Made by a program: the position numbers and the translations under genes | The notes under the pieces: model-generated | The model's input: only the letters and a program-made list of their open reading frames with translations | What the model was told of the DNA's origin: nothing | The model's database searches: none | Origin: Synechococcus lacustris | GTDB lineage: Bacteria > Cyanobacteriota > Cyanobacteriia > PCC-6307 > Cyanobiaceae | Length of the DNA: 64,000 nt | Reading direction: 5' to 3' | Assembly: GCA_903943975.1 (NCBI GenBank) | Contig: CAJAQB010000014.1 | Span: 85,869 to 149,868 of the forward strand | Shown: positions 8,818 to 18,065 of the stretch, piece after piece | Layout: the number at the start of each line of letters is the position of its first letter | How positions within the stretch are numbered: position 1 is the first letter of the stretch

Positions 8818-10263
8818 TTAGTCGCTGGCCGCAGCGGCATCAGCATCGCCAGCTGGGGCAGGGTCTGCCGCTTTGGCTTTGGCCTTTGGCTTGGCCTTGG
8901 CTTTGGCTGCGGGCTTGGCTTCGGGGTTTTCTGCCTCCAGCGCCGCTGGCGCAGCGGCTATGGCCACGGTGCTGTGGGCCTCCAGAAACTCAAACAGCTT
9001 TTCCTTCAGCAGGTCTTCGGCCACGGCGGCCTGCAGCCGGGCGGGGTCGATGCGGTTGGTGTCGCTGAGGCCGCGGCTCACTTCCTTGAGCTTGGTGGCC
9101 AGCTCCTGGTCATCGAGGCTGATCGCCTCTGCCTTGGCCAGGGCCTGGAGGGCGAGGCTGCGGCGCAGCCGTTCCTCCGCTTCAGCGCGGGAGCCTTGGG
9201 CCAGGTTGCGCACCACATCAGGGGTAAAAAGTTTCTTGATGTCGAGCCCCTGCTGGGCCATCTGGGAGGCGGTTTCCTGCAGCAGCACGTTCACCTCCTC
9301 GCGGATCAGGCTTTCGGGCAGTTCCACCTCCAGTTCAGCCACCAGCGCCTTGAGCAGCGCCTCCTGGCGATTGCTGCGCTGGCGCCGCTCGGCGTCCTGC
9401 TTCAGCCGTTCCTCCAATTGCTGGCGCAGTTCGGCGATCGTCTTGCTGTCACTGGCCTGCTGGGCAAAGGCATCGTCTAGCTCCGGCAGTTCGCGGCCCT
9501 TGAGGTCATTGAGGGTGATGGCGAAGCTGGCGCCGCGGCCGCGGCAGGTTTCCTCGGGATAGTCGTCTGGGAACTGGCAGTTCACCTGGCGTTCTTCGTC
9601 CAGCTTCATGCCAACGATCCCTTCCACAAAGCCAGGGATCATCCGGCCATCTTCCAGTTCCACCTCAAGGCTTTCGGCGCTGCCGCCGCTGATCGGCTCC
9701 TTGCTGTCGCTGAAGCTGCCGCTGAAGCTCACCACAGCCACATCGCCGAGGGCGGCGGCCCGGTCGGCCACGGGCACCAGGGTGGCCATTTGGCGGCGGG
9801 ATTTTTCGAGCAATTCATCCACCTGGGCGGGGTCAAACTCCACGGCCTCGGCTTCGGCCTTCAGCCCCTTGGTGGTTTTCAGCGATGGACTCGGGGCCAC
9901 GTCCAGTTCCAGGCTGAGCAGCAGCTCCTGGCCGGGTTCAAAGGCGGCGAGCAGGCTGTCAAAGCCACCACGCAGTTCCGGTTGACCGATGGCCTCCAGC
10001 TGCTCCTGGGCCACGGCATCACGGAAGACGCTGTCCACCAGTTCTTCCAGGGCAGTGGCCTTCACCCGCAGGGGGCCGATCTGTTGCAGCAGCACCGGCC
10101 GCGGCACTTTGCCCTTGCGGAAGCCGGGCAGCTTGATGGTGCGGCTCAGTTTTTCGAGGGCGGCGTCATAGGAGGCTTGGCTGCGGTCGGCGGGCACCCC
10201 CACCTCCAGGGCCAGGCGACTGCCAGGGCGGGTGGAGGTGGTGACCTTCAGGGTCGTACTCAT
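8818..10263 (-). CDS. tig: Trigger factor, ribosome-associated chaperone and prolyl isomerase
   Basis: The 481-residue protein has the N-terminal ribosome-binding block with [11 protein letters not shown] near 47, a middle FKBP-like isomerase domain ([10 protein letters not shown] to FPDDYPEE), and the alpha-helical C-terminal arms. It ends in a long Ala/Lys/Pro tail ([16 protein letters not shown]), typical of picocyanobacterial versions. It is the first gene of the minus-strand tig-clpP-clpX run. It diverges from asd, and 169 bases separate the two starts. Confidence 0.96.
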   Translation of the reverse strand: MSTTLKVTTSTRPGSRLALEVGVPADRSQASYDAALEKLSRTIKLPGFRKGKVPRPVLLQQIGPLRVKATALEELVDSVFRDAVAQEQLEAIGQPELRGGFDSLLAAFEPGQELLLSLELDVAPSPSLKTTKGLKAEAEAVEFDPAQVDELLEKSRRQMATLVPVADRAAALGDVAVVSFSGSFSDSKEPISGGSAESLEVELEDGRMIPGFVEGIVGMKLDEERQVNCQFPDDYPEETCRGRGASFAITLNDLKGRELPELDDAFAQQASDSKTIAELRQQLEERLKQDAERRQRSNRQEALLKALVAELEVELPESLIREEVNVLLQETASQMAQQGLDIKKLFTPDVVRNLAQGSRAEAEERLRRSLALQALAKAEAISLDDQELATKLKEVSRGLSDTNRIDPARLQAAVAEDLLKEKLFEFLEAHSTVAIAAAPAALEAENPEAKPAAKAKAKPKAKAKAADPAPAGDADAAAASD

Positions 10264-10432
10264 CGGCGGCGATCCGGTAGCAAGCCCGCGATCCTAGAAA
10301 GCGATGGTTCACCCCCCTAGGTGGCGCCCAGCACGTATTGTTATTTCGGCAGAAGCACGTAGGGATATTTTCCAAGTTCAAGTTCAGCGGCTTCAGCCGC
10401 CGAGCTTCCACAGTTGACCCCATCTCGTTTCC
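10264..10432. promoter_or_regulatory. Divergent spacer between tig and asd
   Basis: This 169-base spacer must hold promoters for both flanking genes. It contains the octamer AGCACGTA twice (10331 and 10355) and a direct TTCAAG pair near 10375. No clear -10/-35 pair can be assigned by eye. Confidence 0.4.
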
Positions 10433-11464
10433 TTGACTCCCGTTTCCGCGGCAGAGCCGCAGACCGTTGCCATCCTTGGAGCCACAGGCGCTGTGGGTCA
10501 GGAACTGCTGGCCCTGCTGGAGGAGCGCCGCTTTCCGATTAAGGAACTGCGGCTGCTGGCTTCCCCCCGCTCGGCCGGTGTAAGCCAGCAGTGGCGCGGC
10601 CAGTCGCTGCAGGTGCAGCCGGTGGGGGCTTCCTCTTTTGAGGGCGTTGATTTGGTGCTGGCCTCCGCCGGTGGTTCGGTGTCGAAGCAATGGGCGCCGG
10701 TGGCGGTGGCCCAGGGGGCGGTGGTGATCGACAACTCCAGCGCCTTCCGCATGGATCCCGAGGTGCCGCTGGTGGTGCCCGAGGTGAACCCCGAAGCGGC
10801 CTTTAGCCACCGGGGCGTGATCGCCAATCCCAACTGCACCACGATCCTGCTCACCCTGGCCCTGGCGCCCCTGGCGGCCCGGCGGCCCCTGCGGCGGGTG
10901 GTGGTGAGCACCTACCAGTCGGCCAGTGGTGCCGGCGCCCGGGCGATGGAGGAATTGCGCCAGCTCAGCCGCACGGTGCTGGATGGCGGCGAACCGGTGA
11001 GTGAGGTGCTGCCCCATTCGCTTGCTTTCAATCTTTTCCTGCACAACTCGCCGCTGCAGGCCAATGGCTATTGCGAAGAGGAGCTGAAGATGCTCAACGA
11101 AACCCGCAAGATCATGAATTTGCCTGGCTTGCGGCTGTCGGCCACCTGTGTGCGGGTGCCGGTGCTGCGGGCCCATTCCGAAGCGGTAAATATTGAATTC
11201 GAGGAGCCCTTCCCGGTGGCGGAGGCCCGGGCCCTCTTGGCGGTGGCCCCGGGGGTGGAGCTGCTGGAAAACTTCGAAACCAACCGCTTCCCGATGCCCA
11301 CGGATGTGACCGGCCGTGATCCGGTGGCGGTGGGTCGGATTCGCCAAGACCTCAGTGACCCCAATGCCCTGGAGCTCTGGCTCTGTGGGGATCAAATTCG
11401 CAAGGGGGCAGCCCTGAATGCGGTGCAGATCGCTGAGCTGTTGTTGCAGGGGCAACGGCCATGA
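10433..11464 (+). CDS. asd: Aspartate-semialdehyde dehydrogenase
   Basis: The enzyme makes aspartate semialdehyde from aspartyl phosphate with NADPH, for lysine, methionine and threonine synthesis. The 343-residue protein has the nucleotide-binding GATGAVGQ at 16-23 and the catalytic Cys135 in NPNCTT. The apparent start is TTG ([10 protein letters not shown]); no in-frame ATG lies before the Rossmann strand. The stop overlaps the dapA start by 4 bases (ATGA), so the two are translationally coupled. lysC, for the preceding step, is at 21454-23220. Confidence 0.96.
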   Translation: MTPVSAAEPQTVAILGATGAVGQELLALLEERRFPIKELRLLASPRSAGVSQQWRGQSLQVQPVGASSFEGVDLVLASAGGSVSKQWAPVAVAQGAVVIDNSSAFRMDPEVPLVVPEVNPEAAFSHRGVIANPNCTTILLTLALAPLAARRPLRRVVVSTYQSASGAGARAMEELRQLSRTVLDGGEPVSEVLPHSLAFNLFLHNSPLQANGYCEEELKMLNETRKIMNLPGLRLSATCVRVPVLRAHSEAVNIEFEEPFPVAEARALLAVAPGVELLENFETNRFPMPTDVTGRDPVAVGRIRQDLSDPNALELWLCGDQIRKGAALNAVQIAELLLQGQRP

Positions 11465-12357
11465 GCGCTAGCCCCACCCCCTTCGGCCGCTTGGTTACGG
11501 CGATGGTTACCCCCTTTGCCGCCGACGGCGGCGTCGATCTGGCCCTGGCCTCCCGCTTGGCCACTCACCTGGTGGAGCAGGGGTCCGATGCCCTGGTGGT
11601 TTGTGGCACCACCGGCGAATCCCCCACCCTCACCTGGGATGAACAGCACGCTTTGCTGCTGGCGGTGAAGCGGGCGGTGGCGGGCAAGGCCCTGGTGCTG
11701 GCTGGCACCGGCAGCAACAGCACCGCCGAGGCGGTGGAAGCCACCCGCCAGGCGGCGGCCCTGGGGGCCGATGGGGCCCTGGTGGTGGTGCCTTACTACA
11801 ACAAGCCGCCCCAGGAGGGTCTGGAGGCCCATTTCCGGGCGGTGGCGCTGGCGGCACCTGAGCTGCCGCTGATGCTTTACAACGTTCCCGGCCGCACCGG
11901 CTGCAGCCTGGCGGCCGCAACCACAGCCCGACTGCTGGATTGCCCCAACGTGGTGGCCTTCAAGGCCGCCAGCGGCAGCACCGAAGAGGTAAGTGCCCTG
12001 CGGGCCGCCTGTGGCACCCAGCTGGCCATCTACAGCGGCGATGACTCGCTCACCCTGCCCATGCTGGCCCTGGGGGCCGTGGGGGTGGTGAGCGTGGCCA
12101 GCCATCTGGTGGGCCCCGAGCTGCGCCAGATGATTCAGCACTTCTTCGCCGGTGAGCCCCACCAGGCCCTGGCCCTGCACGAACGCCTCTTGCCGCTGAT
12201 GAAGGGCCTGTTCTGCACCAGTAATCCGATCCCCGTGAAAGCGGCCCTTGAGCTCGAAGGTTGGCCCGTGGGTGCGGCCCGTTTACCCCTCGTTCCTGCC
12301 GATACCAGCGTGCGTGAATCCCTAGCTGTTTTGCTCGCCGCCCTGCGTCCTACCTGA
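11461..12357 (+). CDS. dapA: 4-hydroxy-tetrahydrodipicolinate synthase
   Basis: A class I aldolase-type enzyme that condenses pyruvate with aspartate semialdehyde, the first committed step to lysine and diaminopimelate. The 298-residue protein has GTTGES at 49-54, Tyr140 in LYNVPGRTG and the Schiff-base Lys168 in AFKAASG. The length is normal. It is coupled to asd upstream by a 4-base overlap; rnj follows after 74 bases. Confidence 0.97.
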   Translation: MSASPTPFGRLVTAMVTPFAADGGVDLALASRLATHLVEQGSDALVVCGTTGESPTLTWDEQHALLLAVKRAVAGKALVLAGTGSNSTAEAVEATRQAAALGADGALVVVPYYNKPPQEGLEAHFRAVALAAPELPLMLYNVPGRTGCSLAAATTARLLDCPNVVAFKAASGSTEEVSALRAACGTQLAIYSGDDSLTLPMLALGAVGVVSVASHLVGPELRQMIQHFFAGEPHQALALHERLLPLMKGLFCTSNPIPVKAALELEGWPVGAARLPLVPADTSVRESLAVLLAALRPT

Positions 12358-12431
12358 ACGGATGGCGATGGGTAGCTCTGCTGCCGCATTGGGTTTACAG
12401 CTTCATTTATTCCTTTTTTTCTGATCTCTCC

Positions 12432-14360
12432 ATGGCTCCTAATAACGGTTCCCAGCCCAAGCAACCAACCCTGCGGGTGATTCCCCTGGGCGGATTGCAT
12501 GAAATCGGTAAGAACACCTGTGTGTTCGAGTACGGCGATGACCTGATGCTGGTGGATGCCGGCCTCGCCTTCCCCAGCGATGGCATGCATGGGGTCAATG
12601 TGGTGTTGCCAGACACCAGCTTCCTGCGGGAAAACCAGAAGCGAATTCGCGGCATGATCGTGACCCACGGCCACGAAGATCACATCGGTGGGATCCCCCA
12701 CCACCTGAAGCATTTCAATATTCCGATCATCTATGGTCCGCGGCTGGCCCTTTCTCTGCTTGAGGGAAAGATGGCTGAAGCCGGCGTGGCCGATCGCACC
12801 ACCCTGCAAACGGTGGCCCCCCGCGATGTGGTGAAGATCGGCCAGCACTTCAAGGTGGAGTTTATCCGCAATACCCACTCGATTGCCGACAGCTACAGCC
12901 TGGCAATCACCACCCCGGTGGGGGTGGTGGTATTCACCGGAGACTTCAAATTTGACCACACCCCGGTGGACGGCGAATATTTCGACATCCAGCGCATGGC
13001 CCACTACGGCGAACAGGGGGTGCTCTGCATGTTTAGTGACTCCACTAACGCTGAACTGCCTGGCTTCACCCCCTCCGAACGGTCGGTGTTCCCCAACCTT
13101 GATCGCCATGTGGCCACCGCCGAAGGCCGGGTGATTGTTACCACCTTCGCCAGCTCCGTGCACCGGGTGAGCATGATCCTTGAGCTGGCGCTCAAGCACG
13201 GCCGCAAGGTGGGTCTGCTCGGTCGTTCAATGCTGAATGTGATCGCCAAGGCGCGGGAACTGGGCTATATGCGTTGCCCCGATGATTTGTTTGTGCCGAT
13301 CAAGCAGATCCGTGATCTGCCCGACCGCGAAACACTGTTGTTGATGACTGGCAGCCAGGGGGAACCGTTGGCGGCGCTTAGTCGGATTTCCCGGGGTGAA
13401 CATCCCCAGGTGCAGGTTAAATCCTCAGACACGATCATCTTTTCGGCCAGCCCTATTCCTGGCAACACCATTTCCGTGGTCAACACCATTGACCGCCTGA
13501 TGATGCTTGGCGCCAAGGTGGTGTATGGCAAGGGCGAGGGTATCCACGTTTCTGGCCATGGCAGCCAGGAGGATCAGAAATTGATGCTGGCCCTCACCCG
13601 CCCCAAATACTTTGTGCCGGTGCATGGTGAGCACCGCATGTTGATGGCCCACTCGCGCACGGCCCAGTCGATGGGTGTGCCTGCGGATCACATGCTGATC
13701 ATTGATAACGGCGATGTGGTGGAGCTCACCCCTGATTCAATCCGTAAGGGTGATCCGGTGAAGGCGGGCATTGAACTGCTGGATAACTCCCGCAACGGCA
13801 TCGTTGATGCCCGGGTGCTTAAGGAACGGCAGCAGCTGGCCGTGGATGGGGTGGTGACCCTGCTGGCGGCGATCAGCACCGATGGCCTGATGGTGGCGCC
13901 GCCGCGGGTGAACCTGCGCGGGGTGGTGACCACCGCTGAACCGCGCAAGATGTCGATGTGGGCCGAGCGTGAGATCGGCTGGGTGCTGGAAAACCGCTGG
14001 AACCAGCTGTCCCGCAACACCGGTGGCAAGGCCCCAGATGTGGATTGGGTGGGGGTGCAACGGGAGATTGAAGTGGGTCTGCAGCGGCGCCTACGCCGGG
14101 AACTGCAGGTGGAGCCCCTGATCATCTGTTTGGTGCAGCCCGCCCCCGCCGGCACCCCGGCCTTCAAGGCCCGTAATCCTGATGAGCGCCCTGCCGCCCC
14201 CCGCCAGGAACGGGAGCGGACCCCTGCGGCGGCGCCTGTGGCAGCCCCTGTCGCCGCCCCAGTGGCAGCCAGTGCGGCTCCCGCCAGCGCAGCAGTCACT
14301 GAGGAGCCCAGCCCCGAAGACACCCGCCAACGCCGCCGCCGCCCCAGCGCCGTCGCCTAG
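12432..14360 (+). CDS. rnj: Ribonuclease J
   Basis: A metallo-beta-lactamase/beta-CASP nuclease with 5'-3' exonuclease and endonuclease activity, central to RNA turnover and maturation in cyanobacteria. The 642-residue protein has the metal-binding HGHEDH at 79-84, downstream VFTGDFKFD, and the beta-CASP part with GSQGEP and SASPIPGN. The last 90 residues form a Pro/Ala/Arg-rich disordered tail (APVAAPVAAPVAA), longer than in Bacillus RNase J. The asd-dapA-rnj order is common in bacteria. The stop overlaps the convergent TPR gene by 4 bases. Confidence 0.95.
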   Translation: MAPNNGSQPKQPTLRVIPLGGLHEIGKNTCVFEYGDDLMLVDAGLAFPSDGMHGVNVVLPDTSFLRENQKRIRGMIVTHGHEDHIGGIPHHLKHFNIPIIYGPRLALSLLEGKMAEAGVADRTTLQTVAPRDVVKIGQHFKVEFIRNTHSIADSYSLAITTPVGVVVFTGDFKFDHTPVDGEYFDIQRMAHYGEQGVLCMFSDSTNAELPGFTPSERSVFPNLDRHVATAEGRVIVTTFASSVHRVSMILELALKHGRKVGLLGRSMLNVIAKARELGYMRCPDDLFVPIKQIRDLPDRETLLLMTGSQGEPLAALSRISRGEHPQVQVKSSDTIIFSASPIPGNTISVVNTIDRLMMLGAKVVYGKGEGIHVSGHGSQEDQKLMLALTRPKYFVPVHGEHRMLMAHSRTAQSMGVPADHMLIIDNGDVVELTPDSIRKGDPVKAGIELLDNSRNGIVDARVLKERQQLAVDGVVTLLAAISTDGLMVAPPRVNLRGVVTTAEPRKMSMWAEREIGWVLENRWNQLSRNTGGKAPDVDWVGVQREIEVGLQRRLRRELQVEPLIICLVQPAPAGTPAFKARNPDERPAAPRQERERTPAAAPVAAPVAAPVAASAAPASAAVTEEPSPEDTRQRRRRPSAVA

Positions 14361-14842
14361 GGCTCCGGGCTGGTGAGGTCTACCCAGAGCCAGCCCCGGG
14401 CCAGCTCCGCTTCCTCCTCGGCCGTGGGGCTAGGGGTGGAATCAAGGAGGGGGATCGGCTCTGGCACAGGTTCCTCTGGCTCCTCCAGTTCCTCTGGTTC
14501 AGGGATGCTGGCGGCCAGCAAGGCTGCAGCCTCAGCCAAAGGTGTGCTGGCTGGGATGATCGGCCCCAGCCAGGGGGTGGCGGCCAGTGGTGCGGGCTCG
14601 CCGCACTGACTAAGGCCGTCCTCGGCCAGCTGCCGGTAGGGGCCATCCCCAGCCAAGCTCAGCAGCTGGCTGTAGCAACTGGCGGCCGCAGTTTTGTTCT
14701 CAAAGCCGAAGAACTGGATGTAGCCCCGCAACAGCAGGGCGCGCAGGTCGTCGGGTTGCTCGTTTAGGTGCTCCTCCACCTGGCTGAGCGCCTCCTCAAA
14801 GCGCCGCTCCTGGTAGGCATTTTCTGCCGCCTCGTAGGTCAT
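14357..14842 (-). CDS. TPR-like hypothetical protein
   Basis: The protein has 161 residues. Residues 1-75 contain two helix-turn-helix units of tetratricopeptide character (AENAYQERRFEEALSQVEEHL and LRALLLRGYIQFFGF). Residues 100-161 are Pro/Glu-rich and disordered (EPEELEEPEEPVPEP), ending in LWVDLTSPEP. The start overlaps the tilS stop by 4 bases, so it is coupled to tilS. A protein-binding role is likely; the partner is unknown. Confidence 0.7.
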   Translation of the reverse strand: MTYEAAENAYQERRFEEALSQVEEHLNEQPDDLRALLLRGYIQFFGFENKTAAASCYSQLLSLAGDGPYRQLAEDGLSQCGEPAPLAATPWLGPIIPASTPLAEAAALLAASIPEPEELEEPEEPVPEPIPLLDSTPSPTAEEEAELARGWLWVDLTSPEP

Positions 14843-15885
14843 GGGCTCTGCAAATCGAGGCTGACAGTCGGGCTGGCAGCCGGGGGTGCCAGCCAGATGT
14901 TATGGCGATCCCAGTGCAGCTCCTGGCCCGGGCCCGGGCCCCCCAGGACGAGGCGGCCCGGGCCCCGCTGCGGCTCCAGTTGCTGCAAGAGTTTTTCCAG
15001 TTGTTGGGCCGCCAATGGCCCCACCCCCTGCAGGGCCAGCCAGCGCACCAGCAGTAGGCCGCGGTTGGCAGGCTGCAGGGCCAGCAATGCCCGCCGTTGC
15101 AGCCGCGCCCCTGTCGCCGCATCGGCCCCTGCTTCTGAGTTGATCAGAGCCTGCAGGGCCAGATCCGCCAATTCATCGCTGGCCCGCTGCTCCTGGGCCA
15201 GCCGTTCGGCCATGGCGGCGATGCGGCGGCTGGCGCCGGGGTGCAGCGCTTCCAGCACCGGCAACACCTCGGCGCGGATGCGGTTGCGGCTGAAGCGCAG
15301 ATCCTGGTTGCTGGGGTCGAGCCAGATCGGCAGGGCCAGTTGCTGGCAAATCCGGCTGGTGTCTGCCCGGGAGAAGCCCAGCAGGGGCCGCACCAGGGCA
15401 ATGCCAGGGGCCAGGGGCCTGAGCGCCTGGAGGCTGGCCAGGCCGCGGCGGTGGCTGCCACGGGCCAGTTGCAACAACAGCGTTTCGCTGCGGTCGTCGG
15501 CGGTGTGGGCCGTAACCACATGGCTGGCGCCGCAGGCCTGGGCCCTGGTTTCCAGGCAGCTGTAGCGCCATTGCCGCGCCGCCGCTTCCGTGGGCAAGGG
15601 TTCGGCCCAGCTGTCGATCTGTAGGGGCAGGCCTTGGCCTTGGGCCCACTGGGCCAGCTCCTGGGCCTGCTGGCTGGATTCCGGCCGCCAGCGGTGGTCC
15701 CCATGCCAGAGCTGCAACGACCAGTGGTGCAGCCGCTGCAGATCCAGCAGCAGCGCCGTCATTGCCATCGAGTCTTGCCCGCCAGACACGGCCAGCAGCA
15801 GTGGGGCGCCCGCCGGCAGCAACTGCGGCTCACGGCTCAGCTGCTGGTGCAGCCGCAGGTGATCGGTGCTCCAAGGGGCGGCCAT
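14839..15885 (-). CDS. tilS: tRNA(Ile)-lysidine synthetase
   Basis: The enzyme modifies C34 of the CAU-anticodon tRNA(Ile) to lysidine so that AUA is read as isoleucine. The 348-residue protein has the N-type ATP pyrophosphatase P-loop SGGQDS at 34-39, a second conserved block GHRxAD-like as TAHTADDRSETLLLQLARG, and RPLLGFSR. It is shorter than E. coli TilS, as usual for the cyanobacterial form. The gene is followed by the coupled TPR gene. Confidence 0.94.
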   Translation of the reverse strand: MAAPWSTDHLRLHQQLSREPQLLPAGAPLLLAVSGGQDSMAMTALLLDLQRLHHWSLQLWHGDHRWRPESSQQAQELAQWAQGQGLPLQIDSWAEPLPTEAAARQWRYSCLETRAQACGASHVVTAHTADDRSETLLLQLARGSHRRGLASLQALRPLAPGIALVRPLLGFSRADTSRICQQLALPIWLDPSNQDLRFSRNRIRAEVLPVLEALHPGASRRIAAMAERLAQEQRASDELADLALQALINSEAGADAATGARLQRRALLALQPANRGLLLVRWLALQGVGPLAAQQLEKLLQQLEPQRGPGRLVLGGPGPGQELHWDRHNIWLAPPAASPTVSLDLQSP

Positions 15886-15921
15886 CGTTCCAGCTTGGCT
15901 GGATCCCGGTAACTTGCCCCC

Positions 15922-16329
15922 ATGGCTGCTCCTTTCGCTGAGATCGCCCTGCCCTGGTTACTGCCCCAGCCCCTGGCGGCAGCGGTAAACCTGGGCCCTG
16001 GCCTGGAGGCGGCGGCGCTGCAGGCGGGCCTGCAGCGCTTGGTGGCCTGTGAAGACGTGCGGGCCGTGGTGGCCTTTGGTTCTAGGGGCAGGGGTGATGC
16101 CCAGGCCGATTCGGATCTGGATTTGGCGGTGATCTGTGCCCAAGCGCAGCTCACACCCCAAAAGAAACAAGCCTGTTACCAGCGTTTTCGGGCGGCCCTC
16201 GGTGGGTTGGGCTGTGGGGTGGATCTGGTGGTGCAGGGCCAGGCGGATGCGGCCTACCTGGCCCAGTCGCGCTGGCACGTGATGGGAGATGTGGCCCGCG
16301 AGGGGAAGGTGCTCTATGTCGCCGGCTGA
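15922..16329 (+). CDS. MNT-type minimal nucleotidyltransferase (antitoxin of a HEPN/MNT pair)
   Basis: The 135-residue protein has the nucleotidyltransferase signature AFGSRGRGDAQADSDLDL, with Gly53-Ser54 and Asp65/Asp67 as metal ligands. In HEPN/MNT modules the small MNT protein neutralises the HEPN RNase, in some cases by AMPylating it. The stop lies 14 bases inside the next gene, the usual coupling for such a pair. It starts at ATG 15922, divergent from tilS. Confidence 0.85.
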   Translation: MAAPFAEIALPWLLPQPLAAAVNLGPGLEAAALQAGLQRLVACEDVRAVVAFGSRGRGDAQADSDLDLAVICAQAQLTPQKKQACYQRFRAALGGLGCGVDLVVQGQADAAYLAQSRWHVMGDVAREGKVLYVAG

Positions 16330-16696
16330 AGACGCCCGTTTGTTGCTGCAGATCGTGCGGCGCCATCTGCGCAGCTTGGCGCTAACGATGGCTGTCGCCT
16401 TCCCTGATGAGGACTGGGGATTCACCGCCCAGCAGGCCGTGGAGAAGTTGCTCAAGGTTTGGCTTGTGCTGGCCGATAGGCGGCCGCCCCGTAGCCATGA
16501 GCTGGAGCTGCTCAGTGGTTTGGCTGGGGTGGAGTTGCCTGCGGAGCTGCTGGCGCTGCAGACCTTTGCCGTCGAGGCCCGTTATGAGGAGGGTCCATTT
16601 CCGTTGCCGGCGCCGCGCCAGCAACTACTGGACCAGATCGAAGCATTGCTAAACCGTTGCCTGGCAGCGGTGGAAGCCATGGAGAAGCAGTCCTGA
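16316..16696 (+). CDS. HEPN-domain protein (toxin of a HEPN/MNT pair)
   Basis: I chose the ATG at 16316 (MSPAEDARLL), 14 bases inside the MNT gene. The product has 126 residues with QQAVEKLLKVWL and then the R-x4-H motif at Arg56-His61 in RRPPRSHELELL, the catalytic RNase motif of HEPN proteins. The domain is all-helical and normal in length. It is very likely the RNase toxin whose partner is the MNT protein just upstream. Confidence 0.85.
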   Translation: MSPAEDARLLLQIVRRHLRSLALTMAVAFPDEDWGFTAQQAVEKLLKVWLVLADRRPPRSHELELLSGLAGVELPAELLALQTFAVEARYEEGPFPLPAPRQQLLDQIEALLNRCLAAVEAMEKQS

Positions 16697-16711
16697 GGCC
16701 CCAGGCCTGCG

Positions 16712-16720
16712 TGGGAGAAT
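16712..16720 (+). promoter_or_regulatory. Possible extended -10 upstream of the DUF561 gene
   Basis: TGGGAGAAT lies 25 bases before the DUF561 start. The same nine bases occur at the same kind of distance before psbZ (33110-33118), which makes a promoter role plausible. No clear -35 is seen. Confidence 0.35.
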
Positions 16721-16744
16721 CAAGGGATTGCGTTTAGTACCGGT

Positions 16745-17515
16745 ATGTCGCGCCTCGCCCAGTTGCCCGCCTCGCTCCGTACGGCCCTTAACGAGCGGCG
16801 CCTGCTCAAGGTGATTGCCGGTTTGGCCAATTTCGAGGCGGCTTCAGTGGCGCGGGTGGCCCGGGCCGCCGCGGCCGGTGCTGCCGACCTGATCGATGTG
16901 GCCTGTGATCCTGAGCTGGTGCGGCTCGCCGCTGCCGAATCGGGGCTGCCCATCTGTGTGTCGGCGGTGGACCCGGAGCTGTTTCCCGCCGCCGTGGCCG
17001 CTGGCGCCTCCATGGTGGAAATCGGTAATTACGACAGCTTCTATCCCCAGGGCCGGGTATTTGGCGCCGAGGAAGTGCTCGAACTCACCCGGCGCACCAG
17101 GGCCCTGCTGCCCCACGTATCCCTCTCGGTTACCGTCCCCCACACCCTGGCCCTCCACCAACAGGAGCAGCTGGCCCTGGAACTGGTGGCTGCCGGCGCC
17201 GACCTGATCCAAACCGAAGGCGGCACCAGCGCCCGGCCCTATAGCGCCGGCGTGCAGGGCCTGATTGAAAAGGCGGCCCCCACCCTTGCCGCCGCCCATG
17301 CCATCAGCCGGGCAGTTGCAGTGCCGGTGCTGTGTGCCTCCGGCCTCTCCGCCGTGACCCTGCCCCTGGCCCAGGCGGCCGGTGCCGCGGGCGTGGGCGT
17401 GGGTTCTGCGGTGAATCGCCTCAACGATGAACTCGCCATGGTGGCGGTGGTGCGCAGCCTGCGGGAAGCACTTGTTGCCGTACAGCCCGTACAGGTGGGC
17501 GAACGGGCCAGCTGA
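16745..17515 (+). CDS. DUF561/Ycf23-family protein
   Basis: The 256-residue TIM-barrel-like protein has LLKVIAGLANFE near the N-terminus, AADLIDVACDPELV, a central MVEIGNYDSFYPQG block and IQTEGGTSARP. These are the hallmarks of the cyanobacterial and plastid Ycf23/DUF561 family, whose biochemical role is unknown. It stands between a HEPN gene and a holin-like gene on the same strand. The last 15 codons include the palindrome copy at 17475-17497. Confidence 0.9.
   Translation: MSRLAQLPASLRTALNERRLLKVIAGLANFEAASVARVARAAAAGAADLIDVACDPELVRLAAAESGLPICVSAVDPELFPAAVAAGASMVEIGNYDSFYPQGRVFGAEEVLELTRRTRALLPHVSLSVTVPHTLALHQQEQLALELVAAGADLIQTEGGTSARPYSAGVQGLIEKAAPTLAAAHAISRAVAVPVLCASGLSAVTLPLAQAAGAAGVGVGSAVNRLNDELAMVAVVRSLREALVAVQPVQVGERAS
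17475..17497. repeat. GTAC-N5-GTAC palindrome, copy 2 (end of the DUF561 gene)
   Basis: The core GCCGTAC-AGCCC-GTACAGG has degenerate outer bases. It is inside the coding sequence and encodes VQPVQ, similar to the VQAVQ encoded by the dnaX copy. Confidence 0.65.
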
Positions 17516-17609
17516 AACAGCCCTAGGCGTTCTGTAAAGCCTTTAGACATTTCCCCAGGCGCCCCGGCTCCGGGGTTGTTACGGTTTGGCCAGTCGGTTT
17601 TCTGCTGCC

Positions 17610-18038
17610 ATGGGCGGATTTGTGTGGTTGCTGCAATGGCCGATCCGGGCCCTGGTGCTGCTGCTGATCACCTATCTGCCCCTGGGGGTGGAGATGAGCA
17701 GTTTCCCGGTGGCGCTGCTGGCGGCCGTGGTGATCGGCCTGCTGGGCAGCCTGCTGATCCTGCCGCTCAAGGCCCTGTTTGCCCTGCCCTGGTTGCTCAC
17801 CAGCTTTGGCGGGCTGCTGCAGCCGGTGAGCTTGCTGTTCAACTGGATCATCACCGTGATCCTGTTCGCCCTGGCCGCCTGGCTGATCGAGGGCTTTCGG
17901 CTCAAGAACGGCATCTTTAGCGCCATCCTCGGCGCCCTCGCCTACAGCATCATCAGCACGATCGTGTTGCGGCTACTGGGTTTGGATGTGGATTTCACCC
18001 GGGCGGCCCAGGCCCTGGTTAGCGCAGGAGTTGCCTAG
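17610..18038 (+). CDS. Phage-holin-family (4-helix) membrane protein
   Basis: I chose the ATG at 17610 (MGGFVWLLQWPIRALV); a TTG at 17586 would add eight residues. The product has 142 residues and four hydrophobic helices, with LPLGVEM after the first and GFRLKNGIFSAILGAL before the last. This matches the 4-TMS phage-holin family PF04020, common in bacterial chromosomes without any prophage. The cellular role is unknown. uvrB follows after 27 bases. Confidence 0.75.
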   Translation: MGGFVWLLQWPIRALVLLLITYLPLGVEMSSFPVALLAAVVIGLLGSLLILPLKALFALPWLLTSFGGLLQPVSLLFNWIITVILFALAAWLIEGFRLKNGIFSAILGALAYSIISTIVLRLLGLDVDFTRAAQALVSAGVA

Positions 18039-18065
18039 GATCGTCTGCCAGTGCTGTAGGCCCCG

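Noticed and set aside
10166..11455. Long open frame antisense to asd
   Set aside because: It covers the well-supported asd gene in the opposite direction and is rich in His/Gly/Arg, as expected from reading a GC-rich coding sequence in reverse.
12135..13199. Long minus-strand frame across dapA and rnj
   Set aside because: His/Gly-rich shadow of two real genes with clear catalytic motifs on the other strand.
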